The notes under the pieces: generated by a model
What the model was told of the DNA's origin: nothing
Database searches by the model: none
What the model saw: only the letters and a program-made list of their open reading frames with translations
Assembly (NCBI RefSeq): GCF_003843835.1
Contig: NZ_RKQL01000001.1
Coordinates: 434,001 to 498,000 of the forward strand
DNA from: Tibeticola sediminis
Lineage (GTDB): Bacteria > Pseudomonadota > Gammaproteobacteria > Burkholderiales > Burkholderiaceae_C
DNA length: 64,000 nucleotides
Reading direction: 5' to 3'
Made by a program: the position numbers and the translations under genes
Shown here: piece after piece, positions 24,052-34,176 of the stretch
Layout: the number at the start of each line of letters is the position of its first letter
How positions within the stretch are numbered: the first letter of the stretch is position 1

Positions 24052-26541
24052 ATGTGCCCGCCTGAAGCCCCGATGACCACCGCCGCGCCTGCCCCCACGA
24101 TCGAGTGGCCCTTGCCGCCTTTTGCCAGCTACGCGCAGGCCGAAGGCGTCGAGGGGGAATGGGAGTGTGAGGTCGAAGGCTTGAACGGCCAGACCCGCCG
24201 CTGCCTGCTGGTGGGCTTCGATCCGCTGGCCGAGACGGCCTGGATACGCGTTCCGCCTTCGCGTGCGCGCCTGCCGGTGCAGTTCTCCATGTTCCGCCGA
24301 CTGCGCATCCTCACGCCGCTGAGCCCGGCTACTCCGTCTGCGAGCTCCGGGCCCCAGGCGCAACTGGTCGAATACCGCGCCCGTTTGCCCTACCGCGTGC
24401 GGCTGAGGGATGAGACGGTGTTCGAGGGGGAAACGATCGGACACACGGAAACGCCGCAAGGCCTGTTCCTGTTCGAGCCCATCGACGAGCACGACCGCGT
24501 GCGCCGCGTGTTCATCCCGCGGGGGGTGATTGCTCAGACCCAGATCGGGGCGGCTCTGGGTGAAGTGCTGGTGGCACAGAAGGTGGTTTCGCCCGCCCAG
24601 GTCGAGCAAGCCTTGCAGGAGCAGGACCGCCTGCGGCAAAGAAAGCTCGGCGACTATCTCGTCAGCGAAAAAATCGTCACGCCGGAGCAGCTCCTCGAGG
24701 CGCTGGAGGCGCAGGCGCGCATGCCCCTCGTGCGTCTGGGCGAGGCCTTGACCGGTCTGGGCATGATCACGCCAGAGCAGCTCGAAGCAGCGCTGGAGCG
24801 GCAAAAAACCGAGCGCAGCGTGCCGCTGGGCGAAATCCTGGTGCGTTCGGGTCAGCTCTCGCGCCATGACCTGCAGATGGCGCTGGCGCGCAAGATGGGC
24901 TACCCCATCGTCGATCTGAAGCAGTTCCCGATCGATGCCGAAGCGGTGCGGCGGGTGCCGTTTGCGCTGGCCCGACGTCTGCGCATCGTGCCGCTGTTGT
25001 GGCGCTCGGGCACGCTCATCGTCGCCAGCGACGACCCGACCCGCCAAGGCGTGCTCGATGAAATCGAATTTGCGACTCAGGCCAAGGTCGTCGCGGCACT
25101 GGCCGCCGCGCCCATTCAAGAGCGGGACATCGCCGAGATCTACCGCCGGCTGGGCGGTGCGCCCGAAGTCGCCCCCGGCGTCGTCGAATGGCCCGACGAC
25201 CCCGCCGCGTTCAAGGCCGGCGAGCTGCTCGAGCAGCTCGAACAGTTCGAAGCGCCCGCCGACGAGGAGCACGAGCCGCTGATCGAGCAGAGCGACAACC
25301 AGCTCGTGCGGCTGATCCACACCCTGATCATCGAGGCGCACCAGCAAGGGGCCTCGGACATCCACATCGAGACCTTCCCGAACCGGCGCAAGGTGCGCAT
25401 TCGGCTGCGCAAGGATGGGCGGCTCGAACCCTACATGGAGTTGCCGCACACCTACCGCGCCGCGATCGTCGCGCGCATCAAGATCATGTGCGACCTCGAC
25501 ATCTCCGAGCGGCGCAAGCCTCAGGACGGCAAGATCAACTTCGCGCGATTCGTGCCGGGGCAAAACATCGAGCTGCGGGTGGCCACCATTCCCACCTTCG
25601 GCGGCGCCGAGGACGTGGTCTTGCGCATTCTGGCGTCGGCCAAGCCCGTTCCGCTCCAGGAGCTGGGCCTCGCGCCGGCAAATCTGGCCACGCTGCGCGA
25701 AGTGGTCGAGCGGCCCTACGGCATGATTCTGTGCGTCGGCCCGACGGGTTCGGGCAAGACGACGACCTTGCACTCCTTGCTGCAGCACATCAACACGCCG
25801 GAGCGGAAAATCTGGACCGCCGAAGACCCGGTGGAAATCACCAATCCGGATCTGCGTCAGGTTCAGGTCAACCCCAAGATCGACTGGACCTTTGCCAAAG
25901 CCTTGCGCGCCTTTCTGCGCGCCGACCCCGACGTGATCATGGTCGGTGAAATCCGCGACGTCGAAACCGCGCACATGTCGGTCGAGGCGTCGCTGACCGG
26001 CCACCTGGTGCTGTCGACGCTACACACGAACAGCGCGCCCGAGACGGTCACGCGGCTGCTCGACATGGGGATGGACCCCTTCAATTTCTCGGATTCGCTG
26101 CTCGCGGTGCTCGCGCAGCGCCTGGTGCGCCGTCTGTGTCCAGACTGCCGCGTGGCAGAACCGCTGAGTGCCGAGATGCTGACCGAACTGGTCGACGACT
26201 ACCTGCTGGGCTTCCCCGACGACCTGCGACCGACCGCTCAGGCGGTACGGCAGGACTGGCAGACACAACTCGGCAGCGAATCACCGCTGCGGCATCACCG
26301 CAGCCCCGGCTGCCCCGCGTGCAACCACACCGGCTATCGGGGCCGGGTGGGGCTGCATGAGCTGCTGCGCGTCAACCTGGAAATCCGCCGCTTGATCCAG
26401 CAGCGCGGCGCCCCGCAGCAGATCCAACATGCGGCGATGCGCGCGGGCGCCTTCCGCACCCTGCGGCAAGACGGCATCCTCAAGGTCCTTCAGGGTCTGA
26501 CGAGCCTCGATGAAGTCCGCGCCAACACCAGCCATCTTTGA
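24052..26541 (+). CDS. Orphan GspE/PilB-family ATPase with four MshEN-like repeats
   Basis: This 829-residue type II secretion/type IV pilus family ATPase has an unassigned beta-rich N-terminus (about 30-160), then four MshEN-like motifs at about 168-191, 198-221, 228-251 and 258-281 in an exact 30-residue period. The third (RLGEALTGLGMITPEQLEAA) fits the cyclic di-GMP-binding consensus well. The catalytic core has Walker A GPTGSGKT (563-570), DPDVIMVGEIRD, TLHTNSAPETVTRL and a zinc motif of CPDC (696-699) and CPAC (754-757). It should drive a pilus or secretion pseudopilus, but no partner pilus genes are in the window. An ATG at 24073 is an equally possible start. gcdH follows after 27 bp. 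Confidence 0.88.
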   Translation: MCPPEAPMTTAAPAPTIEWPLPPFASYAQAEGVEGEWECEVEGLNGQTRRCLLVGFDPLAETAWIRVPPSRARLPVQFSMFRRLRILTPLSPATPSASSGPQAQLVEYRARLPYRVRLRDETVFEGETIGHTETPQGLFLFEPIDEHDRVRRVFIPRGVIAQTQIGAALGEVLVAQKVVSPAQVEQALQEQDRLRQRKLGDYLVSEKIVTPEQLLEALEAQARMPLVRLGEALTGLGMITPEQLEAALERQKTERSVPLGEILVRSGQLSRHDLQMALARKMGYPIVDLKQFPIDAEAVRRVPFALARRLRIVPLLWRSGTLIVASDDPTRQGVLDEIEFATQAKVVAALAAAPIQERDIAEIYRRLGGAPEVAPGVVEWPDDPAAFKAGELLEQLEQFEAPADEEHEPLIEQSDNQLVRLIHTLIIEAHQQGASDIHIETFPNRRKVRIRLRKDGRLEPYMELPHTYRAAIVARIKIMCDLDISERRKPQDGKINFARFVPGQNIELRVATIPTFGGAEDVVLRILASAKPVPLQELGLAPANLATLREVVERPYGMILCVGPTGSGKTTTLHSLLQHINTPERKIWTAEDPVEITNPDLRQVQVNPKIDWTFAKALRAFLRADPDVIMVGEIRDVETAHMSVEASLTGHLVLSTLHTNSAPETVTRLLDMGMDPFNFSDSLLAVLAQRLVRRLCPDCRVAEPLSAEMLTELVDDYLLGFPDDLRPTAQAVRQDWQTQLGSESPLRHHRSPGCPACNHTGYRGRVGLHELLRVNLEIRRLIQQRGAPQQIQHAAMRAGAFRTLRQDGILKVLQGLTSLDEVRANTSHL

Positions 26542-26568
26542 CCCTGTTTCACCTCGAGGAGCCCCCGC

Positions 26569-27765
26569 ATGAAAACCGCCTTCCCCTGGGCCGACCCCCT
26601 GCTGCTGACCGCGCAGTTGAGCGACGACGAGCGCGCCATCGCCGAGGCCGCGCACACCTTTTGCCAAGACAAACTGCAGCCGCGCGTGCTGATGGCCGCG
26701 CGGCATGAGCGCTTCGACCGCGAGATCATGAACGAATTCGGCACCATGGGCTTTCTCGGCCCGACGATTGAGGGCTACGGCTGCGCGGGCCTCAACCATG
26801 TGAGCTACGGCCTCATTGCGCGCGAGGTCGAGCGCGTCGACAGCGGCTACCGCAGCGCCATGAGCGTGCAGAGCTCGCTGGTCATGCACCCGATCCACGC
26901 CTATGGCAGCGAGGCCCAGCGGCAGAAATACCTGCCGCGGCTCGCCAGCGGCGAGTGGGTGGGCTGTTTCGGCCTGACCGAGCCCAACCACGGCTCCGAT
27001 CCGGCCAGCATGCTCAGCCGCGCCAAGCCGGTCGACGGCGGCTATGTGCTGCGCGGACAGAAGATGTGGATCACCAACGCGCCGATTGCCGATGTGTTCG
27101 TGGTCTGGGTCAAACTCGAAGACGCCTCCGGCCAGGTGGGCGGGCAGGAGAGCATCCGCGGCTTCATCCTCGAAAAAGGCATGAAAGGCCTCTCGGCACC
27201 GAAGATCGAGGGCAAGATGAGCCTGCGCGCCAGCATCACCGGCGAGATCGTGATGGACGAGGTCTTCGTTCCCGCCGAGAACCTGCTGCCCAATGTCGCC
27301 GGCCTCAAAGGCCCGTTTGGCTGCCTCAACAAGGCGCGCTACGGCATTGCCTGGGGCGCGCTGGGCGCGGCGGAAGACTGCTGGCTGCGCGCCCGTCAAT
27401 ACACGCTGGAGCGCCAGCAGTTCGGCCGGCCACTGGCGCAAAACCAGCTGATCCAGAAAAAACTGGCCGATATGCAGACCGAAATCGCCATCGGCCTGCA
27501 AGCCTGCCTGCGCGTGGGCCGGCTGATGGACGAGGGCAAGGCCGCACCCGAGATGGTGAGCCTGATTAAGCGCAATTCCTGCGGCAAGGCGCTCGACATC
27601 GCCCGCATGGCACGCGACATGCACGGCGGCAACGGCATCCATGACGAGTACCACGTGATCCGCCACATGATCAACCTGGAAACCGTCAACACCTACGAAG
27701 GCACCCACGACATCCACGCCCTCATCCTCGGCCGCGCACAGACGGGTCTGCAAGCGTTTTTCTGA
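26569..27765 (+). CDS. gcdH: Glutaryl-CoA dehydrogenase
   Basis: This 398-residue FAD enzyme oxidatively decarboxylates glutaryl-CoA to crotonyl-CoA in lysine, tryptophan and glutarate breakdown. The catalytic Glu377 sits in [17 protein letters not shown], which matches the glutaryl-CoA-specific signature, and Arg95-Ser96 ([15 protein letters not shown]) bind the substrate carboxylate. [13 protein letters not shown] and [16 protein letters not shown] are the acyl-CoA dehydrogenase flavin motifs. GAGGAG lies 10 bp before the ATG. There is no second glutarate gene beside it. Confidence 0.95.
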   Translation: MKTAFPWADPLLLTAQLSDDERAIAEAAHTFCQDKLQPRVLMAARHERFDREIMNEFGTMGFLGPTIEGYGCAGLNHVSYGLIAREVERVDSGYRSAMSVQSSLVMHPIHAYGSEAQRQKYLPRLASGEWVGCFGLTEPNHGSDPASMLSRAKPVDGGYVLRGQKMWITNAPIADVFVVWVKLEDASGQVGGQESIRGFILEKGMKGLSAPKIEGKMSLRASITGEIVMDEVFVPAENLLPNVAGLKGPFGCLNKARYGIAWGALGAAEDCWLRARQYTLERQQFGRPLAQNQLIQKKLADMQTEIAIGLQACLRVGRLMDEGKAAPEMVSLIKRNSCGKALDIARMARDMHGGNGIHDEYHVIRHMINLETVNTYEGTHDIHALILGRAQTGLQAFF

Positions 27766-27877
27766 GGTTTTCGGCGGTTCTCCGGCGTGAAATGAGGCGG
27801 TGTCGCTCTCAAATTCAGAGCGTTCAAATGAGGTCGGTGGCTGCGATTGACGCCTGGATGCCGGCCGGTTAGACTCC

Positions 27878-27899
27878 TTACTAACCAGTCAGTCAGTAA
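27878..27899. promoter_or_regulatory. Putative TetR operator upstream of the RND pump operon
   Basis: TTACTAACC-AGTC-AGTCAGTAA (22 bp) has outer inverted TTACT/AGTAA arms and internal AGTC direct repeats. It ends 8 bp before the tetR start. This position and sequence resemble operators of autoregulated TetR repressors of RND pumps. Confidence 0.6.
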
Positions 27900-27907
27900 A
27901 AGCCTCC

Positions 27908-28627
27908 ATGTCTGCCCCCTCCACCACCGCCGCCAGCGAGTCCGCCGAAGCCAGCGCGCATCGGCGCGAGCGGCGCAAGGAGGCGCGGCCCGGTGAGTTG
28001 CTCGATGCCGCGCTCGACCTGTTCGTCGAAAAAGGCTTTGCGGCCACACGCGCCGAAGAAGTGGCCGCCCGGGCCGGCGTGTCCAAAGGCACGCTGTTCC
28101 TCTACTTCCCGAGCAAGGAAGAACTGTTCAAAGCCGTGGTGCGAGAGAACCTGGCCCGCGTGGTGCACGAAAGCGCAGGCGAGCTCGACAGCTTCGAGGG
28201 CCCGAGCGACGCCCTGCTGTTGCACTTCCTGCAGCAATGGTGGGCGCGTTACGGCGCCACCAAAGCCTCCGGCATCTCGAAGCTCATCATCAGCGAAGCG
28301 AGCAACTTCCCCGAACTGGCGGTGTTCTTCCGCGACGAGGTGGTCGAACCGGGCACCGCGCTGCTGCGCCGCGTGCTCGAGCGCGGCATCGCGCGCGGCG
28401 AATTTCGCCCCGTGCCGATCGACACAACGGTGCACCTGATCCTCGCGCCGCTGCTGTTCCTCGTGCTCTGGAAGCATTCGCTCGGCCCTTGCTGCGACGC
28501 CCTCGCGCGCATCGAGCCCGAAGCCTACATCGCGCAACACGCCGAACTGCTGCTGCGCGGCCTGCGCGCCGACGCCGCACCCGGCACCCCAGATTCGCCC
28601 GCCCCACCCGAACCCAAGACCCCATGA
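27908..28627 (+). CDS. TetR-family transcriptional repressor of the RND pump
   Basis: This 239-residue protein has an N-terminal helix-turn-helix (ELLDAALDLFVEKGFAATRA, EEVAARAGVSKGTLFLYFPS, KEELFKAVVRE) and an all-helical C-terminal ligand-binding domain with an Ala/Pro-rich tail. It is the first gene of the pump operon; its stop overlaps the adaptor start by 4 bp. A likely operator lies immediately upstream, so negative autoregulation released by a pump substrate is the expected mode (inference from family). Confidence 0.92.
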   Translation: MSAPSTTAASESAEASAHRRERRKEARPGELLDAALDLFVEKGFAATRAEEVAARAGVSKGTLFLYFPSKEELFKAVVRENLARVVHESAGELDSFEGPSDALLLHFLQQWWARYGATKASGISKLIISEASNFPELAVFFRDEVVEPGTALLRRVLERGIARGEFRPVPIDTTVHLILAPLLFLVLWKHSLGPCCDALARIEPEAYIAQHAELLLRGLRADAAPGTPDSPAPPEPKTP

Positions 28628-29817
28628 ACAAACGCTGGAAATGGATCATTGCCCTGCTCGTGCTCGCGCTGCTGGCCGCCGGTGTGCTGCGCCTCGTGGC
28701 CAACCGGCGCGCGGCACAGCAAGCCCTGAACGCCGCGCCGAAAGCCGCGCCGGTGATCGAACTCGCCGCCGGTGACGTGCAGCCCGCGCGGGTGCGTGAA
28801 CTCACGCTCGGCCTGCCTATCACGGGGACGGTCAAGGCCGCGAATGCCGCGGTGGTGAAAGCGCGTGTGGCGGGGGAACTGCAGGGGCTCGGCGTGCGCG
28901 AAGGCGACGCCGTCGCTGCCGGGGCCGTGCTCGCGCGCATCGACCCGACCGAATACCGCGCCCGCGACCTGCAAGCCCGCCAGCAGGCCGACGCCGCGCG
29001 CGCGCAGGTGGCGATCGCGCAGCGGCAGTACGACAACAATCGCGCGCTGGTGGATCAGGGCTTCATCTCCAAAACCGCGCTCGAAACCTCGCAGGCCAAC
29101 CTGGAAGCCGCCCAGGCCAACCTGCGCGCGGCGCAGGCCGCGGCCGAGGTGACGGGCAAGGCGCTGGCCGATACGGTGGTGACCGCCCCGATCGCAGGCG
29201 TGGTGTCGCAGCGGCTGGCGCAAAACGGCGAGCGCGTCGGCATCGATGCGCGCATCGTCGAAATCGTCGACCCGCGCCGGATGGAGCTGGAAGTGCCGCT
29301 GTCGGCCGACGACGCATCGCGCGTGCGTGTGGGCATGTCCGCGACCGTGCAGGTCGATGGGCTCACCGAGCCGCTTGCGGCCACCGTGCTGCGGCTCAAC
29401 CCGGCCACGCAGGCCGGCACGCGCGGCGTGCTGGCGTATCTGGGTCTGCCGACGGCGTCGGGCCTGCGCCAGGGCTTGTTTGCGCAAGGAACGCTGGCGC
29501 TGGGCACGCGCACGGCGCTGGCCGTGCCGCTCGACGCGGTGCGCACCGACAAGCCCGAACCCTATGTGCAAACCGTCGAGGGCGCGCGCGTCGCGCACCA
29601 CACGGTGCGGGTGCTCGATCGTGGCCTGGCCGGCGGCGAGCGCTACGCTGCCGTCGAAGGCATCGCCGACGGCGCGCTGGTACTCGCGGGCAGCGTCGGC
29701 GCGCTGCGCGCCGGCACGGAACTGCGCCTCGCGGCACCGCCTGCGGCCCCTGCGGCCAACCCGGGCGCCAGCGCAACCGCGCAGCCGGCCGCCTCGGCTT
29801 CCCACGCCTCGCGCTGA
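28624..29817 (+). CDS. RND efflux pump periplasmic adaptor (membrane fusion protein)
   Basis: This 397-residue protein has an N-terminal membrane/signal segment (about 8-26), a lipoyl/barrel-sandwich half (RVAGELQGLGVREGDAVAAG), a coiled-coil hairpin (ARQQADAARAQ to AAQAAAEVTG), the second lipoyl half (DTVVTAPIAGVVSQRLAQ) and a beta-barrel domain. It is of the MexA/AcrA type and links the RND permease to an outer-membrane channel. There is no lipobox Cys, so it is probably anchored by the helix. It is coupled to tetR upstream and ends 6 bp before the permease. Confidence 0.93.
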   Translation: MNKRWKWIIALLVLALLAAGVLRLVANRRAAQQALNAAPKAAPVIELAAGDVQPARVRELTLGLPITGTVKAANAAVVKARVAGELQGLGVREGDAVAAGAVLARIDPTEYRARDLQARQQADAARAQVAIAQRQYDNNRALVDQGFISKTALETSQANLEAAQANLRAAQAAAEVTGKALADTVVTAPIAGVVSQRLAQNGERVGIDARIVEIVDPRRMELEVPLSADDASRVRVGMSATVQVDGLTEPLAATVLRLNPATQAGTRGVLAYLGLPTASGLRQGLFAQGTLALGTRTALAVPLDAVRTDKPEPYVQTVEGARVAHHTVRVLDRGLAGGERYAAVEGIADGALVLAGSVGALRAGTELRLAAPPAAPAANPGASATAQPAASASHASR

Positions 29818-29823
29818 AGCATC

Positions 29824-32800
29824 ATGTGGTTCACGCGCGTCAGCCTGCGTAACCCCGTCTTCGCCACGATGGTGATGCTCGCCATCGTCGTGCTCGGGGT
29901 GTTCTCCTACCAACGCCTGCAGATCGACCAGTTCCCGAACATCGATTTCCCAGTGGTCGTCGTCACCACCGAGTACCCGGGCGCTTCGCCCGAGATCGTC
30001 GAGAGTGAGGTGACGAAGAAGATCGAGGAGGGCGTGAACTCGATCGCTGGCATCAATGCGCTCACCTCGCGCAGCTACGATGGCCTGTCGGTCGTCATCA
30101 TCGAATTCCAGCTGCACATCAACGGGCGCAAAGCGGCCGACGACGTGCGCGAAAAGGTCGCAGCCATCCGCCCGAGCCTGCGCACCGAGGTCAAAGAGCC
30201 GCGCGTGCAGCGCTTCGACCCCTCGAGCCGCGCCATCTGGTCGCTCGCCGTGCTGCCCGATGCGAGCCGGGGCCAGGCGATGAACGCGATCGAACTCACC
30301 AACTGGGCCGACCAGGTGCTCAAGAAACGCCTGGAAAACGTGCGTGGCGTCGGCGCCGTGAACATCGTGGGCGGCACCAAACGCGAGATCAACCTTTATC
30401 TCGACCCCAAGGCACTCGAAGCCTGGGGCGTGACGCCCGAGCAGGTCGCCAGCGCCGTGCGCGGCGAAAACCAGCAACTGCCGCTGGGCGCGGTTCGTTC
30501 GCCCACGCAGGAGAACGTGGTGCAAATCGACGCGCGCGTGCAACGCCCCGAGGACTTTGGTGCCCTGATCGTCGCGCGCAAGAACGGCGTGCCGGTACGG
30601 CTGGACCAGGTGGCGCGCGTCCAAGACGGCGCGCAGGAACTCGACACGCTCGCGCTCTACAACGGCGAGCGCACCTTGCTGCTGACGGTGCAAAAGGCGC
30701 AGGACGAGAACACCATCGCCGTGATCGACGGCCTCACGCGAACCACCGCCGAGTTGCTGCCGCAACTACCGCCCGGCGTGCGCATCGAGCCGGTCAACGA
30801 CGCCTCGCGCCCGATACGGGTCGGGGTGGAAAACGTGCGGCGCACGCTGATCGAAGGCGCGCTGCTTACGGTGTTGATCGTTTTCCTGTTCCTCAATTCC
30901 TGGCGCTCCACCGTCATCACCGGGCTGACGCTGCCGATCTCGCTGATCGGCACCTTCCTCTTCATGAACCTGTTTGGCTTCACCATCAACATGGTGACGC
31001 TCATGGCCTTGTCGCTGTGCGTGGGTCTGTTGATCGATGACGCCATCGTGGTGCGCGAAAACATCGTGCGCCATGTGCAGATGGGCAAGGGGCCGTACAC
31101 GGCGGCGCTCGAAGGCACGCAGGAAATCGGGCTGGCGGTGCTGGCCACCACCTTGTCCATCGTGGCGGTGTTCATGCCGATCGGCTTCATGGGCGGCATC
31201 ATCGGCAAGTTCTTCCACGAGTTCGGCATCACCATCGTCGCGGCGGTGCTGATTTCGATGTTCGTGAGCTTCACGCTCGACCCGATGCTTTCCTCCATCT
31301 GGCACGACCCGAGCATCGAAGCGCACGGTCGGCGGCAAGCGCCAGCGACCTTCTACGACAAGACCATCGGCCGCGTCACAGGCTGGTTCGAGCGCGCCAC
31401 CGACGCGCTGGCGGATTTCTACCAGGGCATCCTGCGCTGGTCGCTCGCGAACAAACTGGCCACGGTGGCGATTGCGCTGGGGGTGTTCGGCACCAGCGTG
31501 GCCCTGGTGCCGCTGCTCGGGACCGAGTTCGTGCCCAAGGCCGACTTCTCCGAGACCTACGTCAACTTCTATACGCCGGTAGGCTCCTCGCTCGAAAACA
31601 CCGAGGCACGCGCCAAACAGGTCGAAGCGGTGATCCGCAGTTTCCCCGAGGTGCGCTACACGCTGACCACGATCAACTCCGGCGTCGCCGCCGGCAAGAT
31701 GTACGCGAGCATTTATGTGCGGCTGGTCGACCGCAAGCAGCGCACGCGCAACGTGGACCAGATGTCGGCCGTGCTGCGCGAGCGGCTGCAACGCATCGCG
31801 GGCATCACGGTCACGCATGTGGGCCTGCTCGACCCGGTGGGCGGCAACAAGCAGATCGAGTTCTCGCTGCAAGGGCCGGACCTCAAAGAACTCGAACGCC
31901 TGCGCAACCTCGTGATGCAGCGCATCGAGCACATCCCGGGCCTGGTCGATCTCGACTCCAGCCTCAAGCCGAACAAGCCCACCATCGAGGTCGACGTGCG
32001 CCGCGAAGCCGCGTCAGACCTCGGACTGTCGGTGAGTTCGATTGGAAGCGCGCTGCGCACGCTGATCGCCGGCCAGACCGTGGGCAACTGGCGCGCCCCC
32101 GACGACGAGACCTATGACGTCAACGTGCGCCTCGCGCCCGAGGCGCGCACCGCGCTGCCCGACCTGGAGCGGCTGCCGCTCACGGTGGGCACGAATGCCG
32201 ACGGCAGCGCGCGTGTGGTGCGGCTCAACCAAGTCGCCACCTTGCGCCCCGGCACCGGCGCCAACCAGATCAACCGGCGTGATCTCACGCGCGAGGTGGC
32301 GATCACCGCCAACAACTTTGGCCGCTCCGCGGGCGAAGTGTCCAACGACATCAAAACGGCGCTGGCGGGCATCAGCTTCCCACCGGGGTACAGCTACCAG
32401 TTCAGCGGCTCGACGAAGAACATGGCCGAGTCTTTTGCCTATGCGGTCTCGGCCTTGGCGATGGCGGTGATCTTCATCTACATGATCCTGGCGAGCCAGT
32501 TCAAGAGCTTCCTGCAGCCGCTGGCGCTGATGACTTCGCTGCCGCTCACGCTCATTGGCGTGGTGCTCGCGCTGATGATGTTCGGCTCCACGCTGTCGAT
32601 GTTCTCGATCATCGGCATCGTGATGCTCATGGGGCTGGTCACCAAGAATGCGATTCTTCTGGTGGACTTCGCCATTCGCTCGCGCGAAGACCAGGTACAG
32701 CCCGACGGCACGGTGATCCCCGGCATGAACCGCACCGATGCGCTGCTGCACGCCGCCCGGGTGCGCCTGCGCCCGATCCTCATGACGACCCTGGCCATGG

Positions 32801-33045
32801 TGTTCGGCATGGTGCCGCTGGCCTTCGCCCTGACCGAGGGCAGCGAGCAGCGCGCGCCGATGGGCCAGGCGGTCATCGGCGGCGTCATCACCTCCTCCAT
32901 CCTCACGCTGGTGGTGGTGCCGGTGGTCTATTGCTACATGGACGACCTGGCGCAATGGCTGCGCCGCGTGTTCAGGGTGCAGCCCACCGGCCCGGACGCA
33001 GCGCCCGCGAGCAAGGCGGCGCAAAACCCTGCGCCGGTACAATGA
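29824..33045 (+). CDS. RND multidrug efflux permease (HAE-1 family)
   Basis: This 1073-residue proton-driven inner-membrane exporter has twelve membrane helices and two large periplasmic loops. The proton-relay aspartates are Asp405-Asp406 (GLLIDDAIVV) in helix 4. The N-terminus (FTRVSLRNPVFATMVMLAIV), QIDQFPNIDFPVV, the FIYMILASQFKSFLQPLAL segment and KNAILLVDFA are typical of the HAE-1 group. Drug specificity cannot be read. No outer-membrane factor follows directly; tolC at 34177 is the nearest candidate. Confidence 0.95.
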   Translation: MWFTRVSLRNPVFATMVMLAIVVLGVFSYQRLQIDQFPNIDFPVVVVTTEYPGASPEIVESEVTKKIEEGVNSIAGINALTSRSYDGLSVVIIEFQLHINGRKAADDVREKVAAIRPSLRTEVKEPRVQRFDPSSRAIWSLAVLPDASRGQAMNAIELTNWADQVLKKRLENVRGVGAVNIVGGTKREINLYLDPKALEAWGVTPEQVASAVRGENQQLPLGAVRSPTQENVVQIDARVQRPEDFGALIVARKNGVPVRLDQVARVQDGAQELDTLALYNGERTLLLTVQKAQDENTIAVIDGLTRTTAELLPQLPPGVRIEPVNDASRPIRVGVENVRRTLIEGALLTVLIVFLFLNSWRSTVITGLTLPISLIGTFLFMNLFGFTINMVTLMALSLCVGLLIDDAIVVRENIVRHVQMGKGPYTAALEGTQEIGLAVLATTLSIVAVFMPIGFMGGIIGKFFHEFGITIVAAVLISMFVSFTLDPMLSSIWHDPSIEAHGRRQAPATFYDKTIGRVTGWFERATDALADFYQGILRWSLANKLATVAIALGVFGTSVALVPLLGTEFVPKADFSETYVNFYTPVGSSLENTEARAKQVEAVIRSFPEVRYTLTTINSGVAAGKMYASIYVRLVDRKQRTRNVDQMSAVLRERLQRIAGITVTHVGLLDPVGGNKQIEFSLQGPDLKELERLRNLVMQRIEHIPGLVDLDSSLKPNKPTIEVDVRREAASDLGLSVSSIGSALRTLIAGQTVGNWRAPDDETYDVNVRLAPEARTALPDLERLPLTVGTNADGSARVVRLNQVATLRPGTGANQINRRDLTREVAITANNFGRSAGEVSNDIKTALAGISFPPGYSYQFSGSTKNMAESFAYAVSALAMAVIFIYMILASQFKSFLQPLALMTSLPLTLIGVVLALMMFGSTLSMFSIIGIVMLMGLVTKNAILLVDFAIRSREDQVQPDGTVIPGMNRTDALLHAARVRLRPILMTTLAMVFGMVPLAFALTEGSEQRAPMGQAVIGGVITSSILTLVVVPVVYCYMDDLAQWLRRVFRVQPTGPDAAPASKAAQNPAPVQ

Positions 33046-33082
33046 ACCGGAATCGGCTAGTATACCCATAGGAGTATTTTTG

Positions 33083-33748
33083 ATGGACATCGAACGTGCA
33101 CGGTTCAACATGATCGAGCAGCAAATCCGGCCCTGGGAAGTGCTCGACCCCGGAGTGTTGGAGCTGCTTTCGGTGGTTCGCCGCGAAGACTTCGTGCCTG
33201 CCGCCTACCGGTCGCTGGCTTTCAGCGACATGGAAATTCCTCTGCGCGCAGGCGGTGCCCGCGGCCAGGTCATGCTCGCGCCCAAGATCGAAGCCCGTAT
33301 GCTGCAGGAAGCCGCGCCGCGCCGACACGAGCGCGTGCTCGAAATCGGCGCGGGCTCGGGCTATATGGCCGCGCTCCTCGCCAAGCGGGCGCAGCACGTC
33401 GTCACCGTGGAACTCGAGCCCGAACTGGTCCAGATGGCGCGCGCCAACCTGGCACGCGCCAACATCACCAATGTGGACGTGCGGCTCGGCGATGCTGCAC
33501 TCGGTCCGCAGCCCGATCAGCCGTTCGACCTCATCGTGCTCAGCGGCTCGGTTGCCGAGGTGCCGCAGATCCTGCTCGATCAGCTCAAGGTCGGCGGACG
33601 CTTGCTCGGCATCGTTGGCGAAGAGCCCATCATGCGCGCGACGGTCGTCCGCCGGCGCAGCGAGAACCAGTGGACCACCACTCAGCCCTGGGACACGGTG
33701 GCGCCGCGCCTGCTGCACTTCCCCGAACCATCGCATTTCGTTTTTTGA
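33083..33748 (+). CDS. pcm: Protein-L-isoaspartate O-methyltransferase-like protein
   Basis: This 221-residue SAM-dependent methyltransferase has MIEQQIRPWEV, RREDFVPAAYRSLAFSD and motif I VLEIGAGSGYMAALLAKRA, the signatures of the PCMT family that repairs isoaspartyl residues. AGGAG is placed 8 bp before the ATG at 33083. A possible -10-like TAGTAT precedes it at about 33058. In Burkholderiales a pcm-like gene is usually next to a rhodanese gene and tolC, as seen here. The typical catalytic-site sequence of E. coli Pcm is only partly conserved, so substrate specificity is unproven. Confidence 0.88.
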   Translation: MDIERARFNMIEQQIRPWEVLDPGVLELLSVVRREDFVPAAYRSLAFSDMEIPLRAGGARGQVMLAPKIEARMLQEAAPRRHERVLEIGAGSGYMAALLAKRAQHVVTVELEPELVQMARANLARANITNVDVRLGDAALGPQPDQPFDLIVLSGSVAEVPQILLDQLKVGGRLLGIVGEEPIMRATVVRRRSENQWTTTQPWDTVAPRLLHFPEPSHFVF

Positions 33749-33771
33749 ACGGCTCCGCGCCTCAGGTCTCC

Positions 33772-34113
33772 ATGATCGAACAAGTCTCCCCGCGCAACCT
33801 CGACACCTGGCTCGCCGCAGCCCGTGCCCATGGCGAGCCTTTGGTGCTCGACGTGCGCGAGCCGTGGGAGTGGCAGACGGCGAGCGTGCGCCCCGAGGGC
33901 TTCGAGCTGCAGCAGATGCCCATGCGGGTCGTTCCGGTGCGCCTGCATGAGCTCGACCCCAAGCGCCCCATTGCCTGCCTGTGCCACCACGGTGGCCGCA
34001 GCATGCAGGTCGCGGCCTTTCTTGCGCACCACGGCTTTGAGCATGTCGCCAACATTTCCGGCGGCATCGAGGCTTGGGCGCGCGAGCGCGACCCGAACGT
34101 GCCGCATTACTGA
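33772..34113 (+). CDS. Rhodanese-like sulfurtransferase, single domain
   Basis: This 113-residue single-domain rhodanese contains LVLDVREPWEW, the active-site loop CHHGGRSMQ with the persulfide-forming Cys71, and GGIEAWARE near the C-terminus. It would move sulfane sulfur or act in redox signalling; the acceptor is unknown. The start at 33772 follows the pcm stop by 23 bp, and tolC begins 63 bp further on. Conservation of this gene between pcm and tolC suggests an envelope-related role, which is inference. Confidence 0.9.
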   Translation: MIEQVSPRNLDTWLAAARAHGEPLVLDVREPWEWQTASVRPEGFELQQMPMRVVPVRLHELDPKRPIACLCHHGGRSMQVAAFLAHHGFEHVANISGGIEAWARERDPNVPHY

Positions 34114-34176
34114 ACCGACCGGCGCGGACCGTCGACTCCGTTCCCAACCCGACTTGCACCACCAAGACTGACCGCC

